Shown here: piece after piece, positions 16,084 through 23,080 of the stretch
Layout: every line of letters begins with the position of its first letter
Numbering within the stretch: position 1 is the stretch's first letter
Source: Mucilaginibacter sabulilitoris
GTDB lineage: Bacteria; Bacteroidota; Bacteroidia; Sphingobacteriales; Sphingobacteriaceae
Assembly (NCBI RefSeq): GCF_034262375.1
Contig: NZ_CP139558.1
Location: forward strand, 2,852,001 to 2,916,000
Reading direction: 5' to 3'
Length of the DNA: 64,000 nt
The notes under the pieces: model-generated
What the model was told of the DNA's origin: nothing
What the model saw: the letters and a program-made list of their open reading frames with translations, nothing else
Databases searched by the model: none
Translations under genes and position numbers: made by a program

Positions 16084-16902
16084 TTGGAAAATTCATTTTC
16101 ATTAGCCGACAAAGTAATTGTAGTAACCGGCGGTACGGGCATACTGGGCAACGCCTTTGTAAATGCTATTGTTGAAGCCGGCGGCGCGGTAGGTATACTT
16201 GGCCGCAACCAGCAGGTTGCCGAAGAGCGTGCTGATGCTATTAATAAAAACGGCGGTAAAGCCATTGCCCTGGTTGCCGACGTACTTGACGAAGACGAGT
16301 TGATAGCTGCCAAAAATAAAATAGTTGATGCTTTTGGCAAAGTTGATGGCCTGGTGAATGGCGCCGGCGGCAATATGCCCGAAGGGGTTTTAGCACCCGA
16401 AGAGGATATTTTTAAAATGAACATAGCCGGTATGAAAAAGGTAATGGACCTAAACACCTGGGGAACCATTATACCAACCCAGGTATTTGGCGAGGCTATT
16501 GCTAAAACCGCAGGAGCGGGCAGTATCGTAAATATATCCTCTATGAACTCCAAGCGTGCCATTACCAAAGTATTGGGCTACAATATTGGTAAAGCTGCGG
16601 TTGATTGCTATAACCAGTGGTTCGCGGTGGAGCTGGCCAACCGTTACGGCGACAAGATCAGGATGAACGCCCTTGCACCTGGATTTTTCCTTACCGAGCA
16701 AAACCGTTACCTGCTTACCAAACCCGAAGGCGGTTATACCCCAAGGGGCGAACTGGTGATCAAGCAAACACCGTTTAAACGCTTCGGTCATGCCGATGAA
16801 TTGAAGGGGGCACTCACCTGGTTGCTCAGTGATGCTTCGGCATTTGTAACCGGATCAATGATTTGCGTGGATGGCGGGTTTTCTATATTTGGCGGTGTAT
16901 AA
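16084..16902 (+). CDS. SDR oxidoreductase, D-mannonate (fructuronate) type
   Basis: A 272-residue short-chain dehydrogenase, 32 nt after kduI, beginning with TTG. The NAD(P) motif is VVTGGTGILG (TGxxxGxG form) at about residues 14-23, NGAGGN replaces the usual NNAG, and the catalytic set is Ser in NISSMNSK plus Tyr and Lys in YNIGKAA. The GAGGN loop and the extended middle region are those of SDR-type D-mannonate oxidoreductases (Bacillus YjmF/UxuB class) rather than KduD, which lacks that insertion. With KduI it places this operon in hexuronate breakdown. It could also be a 2-deoxy-D-gluconate dehydrogenase-like SDR. Confidence 0.85.
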   Translation: MENSFSLADKVIVVTGGTGILGNAFVNAIVEAGGAVGILGRNQQVAEERADAINKNGGKAIALVADVLDEDELIAAKNKIVDAFGKVDGLVNGAGGNMPEGVLAPEEDIFKMNIAGMKKVMDLNTWGTIIPTQVFGEAIAKTAGAGSIVNISSMNSKRAITKVLGYNIGKAAVDCYNQWFAVELANRYGDKIRMNALAPGFFLTEQNRYLLTKPEGGYTPRGELVIKQTPFKRFGHADELKGALTWLLSDASAFVTGSMICVDGGFSIFGGV

Positions 16903-16942
16903 TTTGTTAAAACGACTGAATTATTTGTTAAAATATCCAATT

Positions 16943-17731
16943 ATGAAACTGAAATTAAGCATAATAACCTTGTTAATGGGCTCTGGATTGGCGGCCGGCG
17001 CCCAAACTGTTACCCTCGATTATTATTTTAACCACGAAGTACATAAAGATAAAACCGGTCAACTGAAACGCTTCCATTATATGTGGAACGAAACGAATAG
17101 TAACGGTTTCTCTATTTTTGGAGAGGCTTTTACAAAGCAAGGCGCAAAACTCGATACGCTGGGCGAAGCACCTACCGCTCAAAATTTAAATAATAATGCT
17201 ATTTACATTATTGTCGATCCCGATAGTAAAAAAGAAAATCCAAACCCCAATTATATTCAGCCTAAAGATGCTGATGAGATTGCAGCATGGGTAAAAAAGG
17301 GCGGTGTGCTGTTAATGATGGCTAATGACAGCGCCAATGTAGAATTGCCGCATTTTAACACGCTGGCCAACAAGTTTGGCGTCAATTTTAATAACGAATT
17401 AACAAATCATGTTATTGACGATGCCCACTTTGAGGATGGCGGCGTAAAAACAGCCGGCAACGCCATATTTAAAACTGCCGGTAAAATATACATGAAAGAT
17501 GTATGCTCCATAAGCGTAAGCGGCCCCGCAAAATCAGTTTTGAAAAACAAGGACAACGCCACTATTATAGCCAGCGCCAAATATGGCAAAGGTACAGTGG
17601 TAGCTGTGGGCGACCCATGGTTGTATAACGAATACACCAACGGCAGGCTTCCCGCTGCATTAGGCTTTGAAAACGATAAAGCTGCAAATGATGTAGCACA
17701 GTGGCTTTTAAAGCTGGTGCCACATAAATAA
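16943..17731 (+). CDS. Exported DUF4350/GATase-like protein of the uronate operon
   Basis: A 262-residue exported protein; ATG 16943 gives a clean signal peptide (MKLKLSIITLLMGSGLAAGA). The body has the flavodoxin-like pattern of DUF4350 domains: AIYIIVDPDSK, then ADEIAAWVKKGGVLLMMAND, FGVNFNNELTNHV and GKGTVVAVGDPWLYNEYT. In Bacteroidota I recall the same domain joined to family 105/88 unsaturated rhamnogalacturonyl hydrolases; here it stands alone. It follows the SDR gene after 40 nt and is probably the last gene of the operon. The role is unknown; a carbohydrate-binding or helper role in the periplasm is an inference. Confidence 0.75.
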   Translation: MKLKLSIITLLMGSGLAAGAQTVTLDYYFNHEVHKDKTGQLKRFHYMWNETNSNGFSIFGEAFTKQGAKLDTLGEAPTAQNLNNNAIYIIVDPDSKKENPNPNYIQPKDADEIAAWVKKGGVLLMMANDSANVELPHFNTLANKFGVNFNNELTNHVIDDAHFEDGGVKTAGNAIFKTAGKIYMKDVCSISVSGPAKSVLKNKDNATIIASAKYGKGTVVAVGDPWLYNEYTNGRLPAALGFENDKAANDVAQWLLKLVPHK

Positions 17732-17757
17732 TATAACCAATAACTGACACGTGACCA

Positions 17758-17788
17758 TTGTTTTATAAGGCGAGAGGCAGTATATTTG
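17758..17788 (+). promoter_or_regulatory. tRNA-Gln promoter TTG-N20-TATATTTG
   Basis: TTG 17758-17760, 20 nt, TATATTTG 17781-17788, only 7 nt before the tRNA 5' end at 17796. Full Bacteroidota consensus. Confidence 0.8.
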
Positions 17789-17795
17789 CAGCCAC

Positions 17796-17866
17796 TTTCC
17801 TGTGGTGTAATGGTAGCACTTCTGATTCTGGTTCAGACGATCGTGGTTCGAGCCCATGCAGGAAAA
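17796..17866 (+). tRNA. tRNA-Gln (anticodon CTG), copy 1
   Basis: A cloverleaf of 71 nt without encoded CCA. Acceptor TTTCCTG pairs with CAGGAAA; D arm GTG-TAATGGTAG-CAC; anticodon stem TCTGA/TCAGA with loop TTCTGGT, giving CTG; T arm CGTGG-TTCGAGC-CCATG with one G-T pair. Copy 2 at 19921 differs at about 10 of 71 positions with matched changes in three stem pairs. Confidence 0.85.
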
Positions 17867-17879
17867 CATTAAAGCCATT

Positions 17880-17910
17880 TATGCCGGTTCGACTCCGGCG
17901 CTGGGTACAA
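17880..17910 (+). pseudogene. 3' remnant of a second, different tRNA
   Basis: GCCGG-TTCGACT-CCGGC (17883-17899) is a perfect T arm with the TTCGA loop, followed by GCTGGGTA, which looks like an acceptor 3' strand and discriminator. No matching ACCCAGC 5' strand lies within tRNA distance upstream, so only the 3' third of a tRNA is left, directly behind tRNA-Gln copy 1. Confidence 0.6.
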
Positions 17911-17919
17911 TTTATGACA

Positions 17920-17948
17920 AGTAGCCAATTTTATTGGCTACTTTTTTT
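17920..17948 (+). terminator. Intrinsic terminator after tRNA-Gln copy 1
   Basis: AGTAGCCAA (17920-17928), loop TTTTA, TTGGCTACT (17934-17942), then T6. A strong stem that ends the tRNA transcript. Confidence 0.9.
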
Positions 17949-17994
17949 ATGCGATAAATTTCAGCTGTTACTCAGAATATTTATATTTATAAAT

Positions 17995-18690
17995 ATGCAG
18001 TTGTTCAATCTCTTTAAAAAGAAAAACGAGGATCTATCTCAATTAAGCGTGGAAAAACAGTTGAGCTATTTAATTGATTATATACCTGATTTCTATAAAG
18101 ATCAAAGACAATATTTAAATGCTACTGATTATCTTAAACAGGATGAATGGGCCTTGACACTTGAGAGCCTAATTGAATTGACAGTAGAAACAGACCATTA
18201 TTTTTCGGAAGAGTATTGGCAAAGACTTGCTGATGCCGCTAATGCAATGAACTTATCGGAGTTGTCAAATTATTGTTTGAAACAAATTGGCCGTAATCAG
18301 AAAGACTTAAAATCAAAAACTCCGTTTGGGTGGACAACTATAAAGTTTGACGACAATCATTTTCAGCATTATATCTCAGAAAGAATCAAAGAAACCTGGG
18401 TTGCGGAGAGGCATCAAAGAGACAATGTTAATTCACTTCTAAAAAAAGAGAATGGAGTCTATTTAAAGATGAACGGTAGATCAGGCACTATATATGTGAT
18501 TGACCAGGATAGATTAGCAGAGATAGATGTTGAAATAGGTATGGTTGGTTTACTTTTATATTTTAAAAATACTACACATTGGATATTGCCTTTAAAGCGG
18601 GGATTGACAATTGAGGAAAAGAAGGATATCAGGATATCAATTACTTCTTGGGCATCTAAAACAATAAACGCTGTCGAATTTGATGATTAA
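17995..18690 (+). CDS. Hypothetical AT-rich protein between two tRNA-Gln genes
   Basis: A 231-residue soluble protein I do not recognise. ATG 17995 (MQLFNLFKKKNEDL) is chosen because the open frame upstream runs through the tRNA and its terminator and cannot be translated as protein. The sequence is rich in D, E, K, N, F and Y with several WxxL-type helices (DEWALTLESLIELTVETD), and ends LTIEEKKDIRISITSWASKT. There is no signal peptide or membrane segment. Codons are more A/T-ended than in the flanking genes, suggesting different ancestry. It may be a contact-dependent immunity-like or similar accessory protein, but nothing proves this. Confidence 0.75.
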   Translation: MQLFNLFKKKNEDLSQLSVEKQLSYLIDYIPDFYKDQRQYLNATDYLKQDEWALTLESLIELTVETDHYFSEEYWQRLADAANAMNLSELSNYCLKQIGRNQKDLKSKTPFGWTTIKFDDNHFQHYISERIKETWVAERHQRDNVNSLLKKENGVYLKMNGRSGTIYVIDQDRLAEIDVEIGMVGLLLYFKNTTHWILPLKRGLTIEEKKDIRISITSWASKTINAVEFDD

Positions 18691-18811
18691 TAAAATGCTT
18701 ATCCTGAAGTTGGTTAATGCACGAAGCTCCAAGTTTGTACTTCAGCCCGCCTGAAGCAAAATCCATGTTACAAGTTGTCATTTCTTTTAGTTGCACTGGT
18801 GTCACAGTTAA

Positions 18812-19453
18812 TTATATATTTCGTTTGTTGCTTTCCATCGCAATAAATTCTGGCAAGTAATTGGGAGTACAGCCTTTTGATACCATTTCACCTTTATAAA
18901 GACCCGTTTTCTCGCCAAGAGCGACACACCTATTTCTATACTGTTTTTCATAAACTCCAATCCAACCTGCGGTGAAATTCATCGCCCATTGAACCTCAGG
19001 CTCTTCTAAGGTAATACTGGTCTCAATTGCTGAAAGTAAGTCGGGCGTATTTTCTGAATGCGTATGTCCCATCCATCTCAATCTTGCTTGATAGTACCAA
19101 TAAGTTCGTCTTTGAAGTGAAGAAGAGCTATTTTCCCAAGACTGGATCAGGACAATTGTCTTTTTATCCTTAGTGAGCTGATTGGCCATTAGCCAATCTA
19201 TTAGCTGATTTCGCTCATCAAATGGATGACTCTGCATATCCTTATCAAGTTTATTAATCAAATCTTGGGAAAGAAGCTTATTATCAATAATCAAGATGGC
19301 TAATTGCCTGGGCAAAAAACTCCCGGTTGACCATAGTTCCATAGCCAATTCTTGATCCTTTTTGATATCCTTAGCAATTTTTCGTAAGTCCCCTAACTTA
19401 GTTTTAGCGTGGATTTGCGCCAAGATGTTTTCAGCTTTTATAGAGAGTTTCAT
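18812..19453 (-). CDS. AlkD-like DNA alkylation repair protein (HEAT-like repeats)
   Basis: A 213-residue protein of the AlkD/DNA alkylation repair family, HEAT-like helical-repeat DNA glycosylases that remove N3- and N7-alkylpurines. ATG 19453 (MKLSIKAENILAQI) is used; an upstream start adds 18 untypical residues. Helical pairs such as AKDIKKDQELAMELWSTGSF, RQLAILIIDNKLL and EEPEVQWAMNFTAGWIGVYE fit the family, and the C-terminal segment GCTPNYLPEFIAM is like that of Bacteroidota members. It is convergent with the unknown gene at 17995 and shares its AT-rich codon use. Catalytic residues cannot be confirmed by eye. Confidence 0.82.
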   Translation of the reverse strand: MKLSIKAENILAQIHAKTKLGDLRKIAKDIKKDQELAMELWSTGSFLPRQLAILIIDNKLLSQDLINKLDKDMQSHPFDERNQLIDWLMANQLTKDKKTIVLIQSWENSSSSLQRRTYWYYQARLRWMGHTHSENTPDLLSAIETSITLEEPEVQWAMNFTAGWIGVYEKQYRNRCVALGEKTGLYKGEMVSKGCTPNYLPEFIAMESNKRNI

Positions 19454-19850
19454 ATCAATCTTTATGTTATTGAAAATAAATAATTCTGACCTCAAATAAT
19501 GATCCACTTACAATGTCCTTGTCTGTTCAGAGAAAAATTTCTTTTTGTTTGCGTAGACGTACATTTTTAAGTCTTGAACAAACTTGTGAAGAAAAATAAT
19601 AATTGAGCAGTAATAAAACGTCTTGCTAAACTAATAATATCCCCACGGTCTATTATGATTGATTCGACAATAATCCGACCTTGACTTTTCAACTCACTCC
19701 ATAGCTGCCTAAAACACGATTTTCTTTAAATCTGTTAGAAACTCATTTGGCAACACTTCTGTTGGGGGTACCAGAAATCTCTTTGAATTTCAGAAGGAAT
19801 TTCTTGTTACAGACCATTCAATTTTATCCCTTTAAATATAAAATACATCT
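19454..19850. other. Gene-free AT-rich stretch beside tRNA-Gln copy 2
   Basis: About 400 bases upstream of the second tRNA promoter. I read both strands for a short or broken gene and found only frames interrupted by stops. No integrase, IS end or repeat could be recognised. It may hold decayed coding DNA, but nothing supports naming it. Confidence 0.4.
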
Positions 19851-19855
19851 CGGTT

Positions 19856-19886
19856 TTGTGTAATAAACCCACAGGTTATATATTTG
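19856..19886 (+). promoter_or_regulatory. tRNA-Gln copy 2 promoter TTG-N20-TATATTTG
   Basis: TTG 19856-19858, 20 nt, TATATTTG 19879-19886; the same spacing and -7 sequence as for copy 1, with a 34-nt leader before the tRNA. Confidence 0.75.
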
Positions 19887-19920
19887 CATTACAATAACGC
19901 GCGAGCATTTACGTACGCTT

Positions 19921-19991
19921 TTTCCTATGGTGTAATGGTAGCACGTCAGATTCTGGCTCTGAAGATTGAGGTTCGAGCCCTTGTAGGAAAA
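19921..19991 (+). tRNA. tRNA-Gln (anticodon CTG), copy 2
   Basis: A 71-nt cloverleaf: acceptor TTTCCTA/TAGGAAA, D arm as in copy 1, anticodon stem TCAGA/TCTGA with loop TTCTGGC (anticodon CTG), T arm TGAGG-TTCGAGC-CCTTG with two G-T pairs, no encoded CCA. Compared with copy 1 the 7-66, 29-41 and 51-63 pairs change on both sides, so both genes have kept their fold. Confidence 0.85.
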
Positions 19992-20015
19992 CCGGATATT
20001 TTTATCGATAAATCT

Positions 20016-20047
20016 AAAAAGTGGCGCTATACGTAGTGCCACTTTTT
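20016..20047 (+). terminator. Intrinsic terminator after tRNA-Gln copy 2
   Basis: AAAAAGTGGC (20016-20025) pairs with GCCACTTTTT (20038-20047), with extra pairing towards the loop. A-run before and T-run after make it work in both directions, serving the convergent kinase-like gene that stops at 20051. Confidence 0.88.
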
Positions 20048-20050
20048 GCT

Positions 20051-20569
20051 TTAAGCTTCTATCACAATTTCTCCTTCATTTTGTGGCTCTTCAAATCCGT
20101 TGAGATAGGAGGTTAACAGTTCTTCTGTAATTTTGAATGAAGCATTGGCGTCAAATCGTTCGCTTCGCAACAGCAGCCTTTTTCGCAACTCATCCGGATG
20201 TACTTTTAAATAGATAAGTTTCCAGCTTCCGCCTGCATCTTCAATAAGCTTTTTATATAGCAATCTTTTTTCCCGCTGCCAAAAGCTAAAATCAATTACC
20301 ACATTGCGTCTTTCTTTCAGAAGATGTAATAATTGCTCACGTAATTTAAGTTCGGCCGTTTGGCTTAGTTGTCCGTACATTTCAACCGGATAATCAATTC
20401 CGTAGCGGCCGTTGTTGGCCCATATTTCTTCATCAATAGAAAGCCTTATAAAACCTTTTTCCTCCAATTGCCGGGCAAATGTTGTTTTACCAGATCCTGT
20501 TATACCGCACATTAATACAACAAGCGGATTCGTATCATTTAGGAAATCTAAATTATTTACATCAAACAT
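20051..20569 (-). CDS. P-loop kinase-like ATP-binding protein (AAA_33 type)
   Basis: A 172-residue P-loop protein of the small predicted-kinase group (AAA_33, related to zeta-toxin and polynucleotide-kinase folds). The Walker A CGITGSGKTT is at residues 21-30, RLSIDEEIWANNG supplies a catalytic/substrate acid, VVIDFSFWQREKR is the second motif, and LRKRLLLRSER the Arg-rich lid. Such proteins phosphorylate small molecules or nucleic acid ends; the substrate is not predictable. No antitoxin-like partner is next to it, so I do not call it a toxin. It is transcribed alone. Confidence 0.85.
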   Translation of the reverse strand: MFDVNNLDFLNDTNPLVVLMCGITGSGKTTFARQLEEKGFIRLSIDEEIWANNGRYGIDYPVEMYGQLSQTAELKLREQLLHLLKERRNVVIDFSFWQREKRLLYKKLIEDAGGSWKLIYLKVHPDELRKRLLLRSERFDANASFKITEELLTSYLNGFEEPQNEGEIVIEA

Positions 20570-20724
20570 GGTCGTTATAAAATTTTGCTATTGTGTGTAC
20601 TGGTTTCGACTATCAGGATATCTGTAAACTTAACGTGCTGATGATCGCATTTGTTCCTTAACCAGAGTTTTATCTTAATTATAGAGAGGGAGATGATTTA
20701 TCTTCCCCTCTATAAAACGAATTG

Positions 20725-21510
20725 TTATTTATTGGGCTTCATCGCATAATCCATTGCTTTTTGAAATGTAGTTATCCATAAAGTTTTCTTATTTTCTTTA
20801 AGGTAATTCAGCAATTCCTGGTGCGCGGCTGATGAGGTTGTAATATAGTCGCCACCTACGCCGTGAAACATGATAACTCCCATACCGCCGCTTTGCTGAA
20901 CGCTTTTTACAAAAGCAATGAGTTGGGTTGCTGGAGTATTATCTTCCAGTCCGAAAGAGGGGACTTGTAAAGGGTCTAAATGTTTAAAATCGGTTATGAC
21001 CGAATTGATATCGCCACCAACGCGCGCATATTTAACCAGATCATATTTCCGGAGTGTATCTACATAATCTTTTGTGCCAACCGTTGTTTCGGCGCAGGGA
21101 TAAGCATAAGTACGACTGTTCTTCCCGTCTACCGCGTACAGAAAATGGTTCATAACTTCAATTTCGCGAATAATGCTGTAAGGCGTGTATTTATCAGAAA
21201 CCACCGGATTATCATCTGTACTAAGACAGGGATGAAATATGGTATGGTTAGCCAGTTCAAATCCCTTTTTACTGAGTTTGCGCCACTCGGAAATGGTTTG
21301 ACTGTCAATATCGCCAGTCAGGAAAAAAGTTGCCGTTAAGTGGGCGGCTTTCAGCTGGGGTACAGCTATATTTAGCTGCGATTTAAGCGCATCATCATAG
21401 GTAAGCACGATAACAGCTTTTTTGTGGCCGGGCCATTGAACTTTTTCCTGGGCCTGTGCAGCCAAGTTTATGATTAAAAGAGAAAAAATAAGCTTTTTCA
21501 TGAATGACAT
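20725..21510 (-). CDS. Secreted polysaccharide deacetylase (NodB domain)
   Basis: A 261-residue exported carbohydrate esterase family 4-like deacetylase with signal peptide MKKLIFSLLIINLAAQA. The NodB motif 1 is VLTYDDALKSQLN (the two Asp, the second a metal ligand) and motif 2 is ANHTIFHPC with the HxxxHP metal site; YPCAETTVG follows, then VIMFHGVGGD for the last catalytic His. It removes N- or O-acetyl groups from peptidoglycan, chitin or a plant glycan; the target is not determinable. MSFMKK could also be read as start (21510). Confidence 0.9.
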   Translation of the reverse strand: MSFMKKLIFSLLIINLAAQAQEKVQWPGHKKAVIVLTYDDALKSQLNIAVPQLKAAHLTATFFLTGDIDSQTISEWRKLSKKGFELANHTIFHPCLSTDDNPVVSDKYTPYSIIREIEVMNHFLYAVDGKNSRTYAYPCAETTVGTKDYVDTLRKYDLVKYARVGGDINSVITDFKHLDPLQVPSFGLEDNTPATQLIAFVKSVQQSGGMGVIMFHGVGGDYITTSSAAHQELLNYLKENKKTLWITTFQKAMDYAMKPNK

Positions 21511-21546
21511 TGATTCTTCATATCGGTTTAATAATTGCCCGATCTG

Positions 21547-22431
21547 TTATTTCCATATACCTTTTATTGCCTCCGCGTTGGTTGTATCAGCAATCGGGAG
21601 ATCGTACATGGCCTCTATAGTGTGCAGTACATTGTAATGATTAATGCGGTCGTCATATTTACCGGGCTTAATCATTTGCCCTATAAACATGGTTGGAATA
21701 TGATTTACAGGTTTAAAATCATCTTCATCAAAGGTTACTATGAGCAAGCTGTTATGTGTTTTTGCCCATTTTGCATAAGCTTCCAGGTTTTCTTTTAACC
21801 ATTGATCGCCCCTTCGTATGGCCGCGCTATCACCTGGCGCGCCGATGTTGTGCATGTCGTTGTCCATATCCGGAATGACAAATGCAACGGTTGGCAGCTT
21901 ATGGAAATCTTTCGGGAACGATGTCATCGGCAGGCTTAAGGTTTCAGGTATATTATTTGTCCCATCGCCCTGCCAGTTTACCCAGGGTGCATGTTTCCTG
22001 GCATATAAGGATGCACCCGTTAAACTACTTTTTAAATATTCACAATCAAGGTAACCCACAGATGGCATGGTATGTGCGAAACCTTTAAAAGTAAACCCTT
22101 TACTAATAAGTGAAGCGGCCAGATTAGGTGTAGTATAGGGCGTTTCATTATCAAGGCATTTATCATCGGTTACCCCCTGGGTGCTCCCCGAAAATATGGC
22201 CAGGTAATTAGGTTGGCTGGGATGGGTAACGCCATGAGCATCTGTAAACAAAGCACCTTCCTTTGCTAATTGCGTTATAAACGGAGCATTAGGTGAATTG
22301 ATCACTTCGTCATAACCATGGTTCTCTTCCATAACAATGATAATATGATCCGGGCGTGGTACTTTAGGGCTGCAGGAGGTCAGTATACTAATGAATGATA
22401 ATATAGTAATTGCTAAATAATATGGTTTCAT
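21547..22431 (-). CDS. Phosphoesterase family (acid phosphatase / phospholipase C-like) lipoprotein
   Basis: A 294-residue exported protein of the phosphoesterase family PF04185 group. The leader ends in LTSCS (lipobox Cys near residue 20). Hallmarks are IIIVMEENHGYDEVINSPN, GVTHPSQPNYLAIFSGS (catalytic/metal segment), FAHTMPSVGY, FVIPDMDNDMHN and LIVTFDEDDF, with metal ligands in each. Known relatives are acid phosphatases and phospholipase C-like enzymes that release phosphate. It lies 36 nt upstream of the deacetylase on the same strand, so the two may be co-transcribed. Confidence 0.9.
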   Translation of the reverse strand: MKPYYLAITILSFISILTSCSPKVPRPDHIIIVMEENHGYDEVINSPNAPFITQLAKEGALFTDAHGVTHPSQPNYLAIFSGSTQGVTDDKCLDNETPYTTPNLAASLISKGFTFKGFAHTMPSVGYLDCEYLKSSLTGASLYARKHAPWVNWQGDGTNNIPETLSLPMTSFPKDFHKLPTVAFVIPDMDNDMHNIGAPGDSAAIRRGDQWLKENLEAYAKWAKTHNSLLIVTFDEDDFKPVNHIPTMFIGQMIKPGKYDDRINHYNVLHTIEAMYDLPIADTTNAEAIKGIWK

Positions 22432-22540
22432 ATAATTGAATTAAGTCTTTAAATACGATACCGCGCGTGAAGGCTCGTTTTAAATAAGTTTAAGAATTGG
22501 TTAAAAAAATATTGCTATGCTATTCAAATGATCATGATAA

Positions 22541-22909
22541 TCATAATTGAATTTTAGATAACCGGAGGTAGTATTTATCCGGAGGAGAAATCTGGAAAAT
22601 GGTATTACTCTTCGCATATCTCTTAACAGTTGTAAGTAAAAAGATAAATTTTGAGGATAAGAAAAGCAGTAAAAGTACCGGCAAAGGCATTATTGTTTTA
22701 GATGGGGAAACCGCCTTGATATGATCAGCTTCAGAAGAGTGATGCTCTTCTTTCTTTTTAATAAGTCGTTGCAGCAGCGAATTAACTTTAGTGGAATTAG
22801 TGGCGAAATCGGCCCGCATGGAGATCTGGTAAGCCGCATAAGGACGCAGCAAAACCATCAATACGGCAAATGTAAAAATAAGAACATTGACTAAATTTTT
22901 ACCGGTCAT
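22541..22909 (-). CDS. Hypothetical small membrane protein
   Basis: 122 residues with an N-terminal membrane segment (LVNVLIFTFAVLMVLLRPYA), a charged middle (RLIKKKEEHHSSEADH) and a second hydrophobic stretch (MPLPVLLLLFLSSKFIFLLTTV). I do not recognise it. Two spans and no overlap with another gene favour a real gene, but the codon pattern is not decisive. Confidence 0.45.
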   Translation of the reverse strand: MTGKNLVNVLIFTFAVLMVLLRPYAAYQISMRADFATNSTKVNSLLQRLIKKKEEHHSSEADHIKAVSPSKTIMPLPVLLLLFLSSKFIFLLTTVKRYAKSNTIFQISPPDKYYLRLSKIQL

Positions 22910-23080
22910 GCGCCTGTGTTAAATTACTGTAACAACAAATTTAAATAAAAGTGAAATAATATCAGTAAACTTTATATAATTCTATCAGGTAAAATACGGA
23001 GTTGGCATGTCATCAATTTAAGTTGAAATTTATTGTAAGGATGTATTTCTTTTCCCGACAAAACAGGAAAAATATACACT

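Noticed and set aside
17758..17994. N-terminal extension of the frame leading into the gene at 17995
   Set aside because: It translates tRNA-Gln copy 1 (the well-known CNGSTSDSGS artefact), the tRNA remnant and the terminator. The real start is ATG 17995.
19454..19850. Possible degraded integrase or transposase beside the second tRNA
   Set aside because: All frames on both strands are broken by stops and no motif of a recombinase could be read; only AT-rich DNA remains.
20051..20569. Zeta-toxin
   Set aside because: The P-loop fold is similar, but there is no antitoxin gene beside it and the frame fits the general predicted-kinase group.
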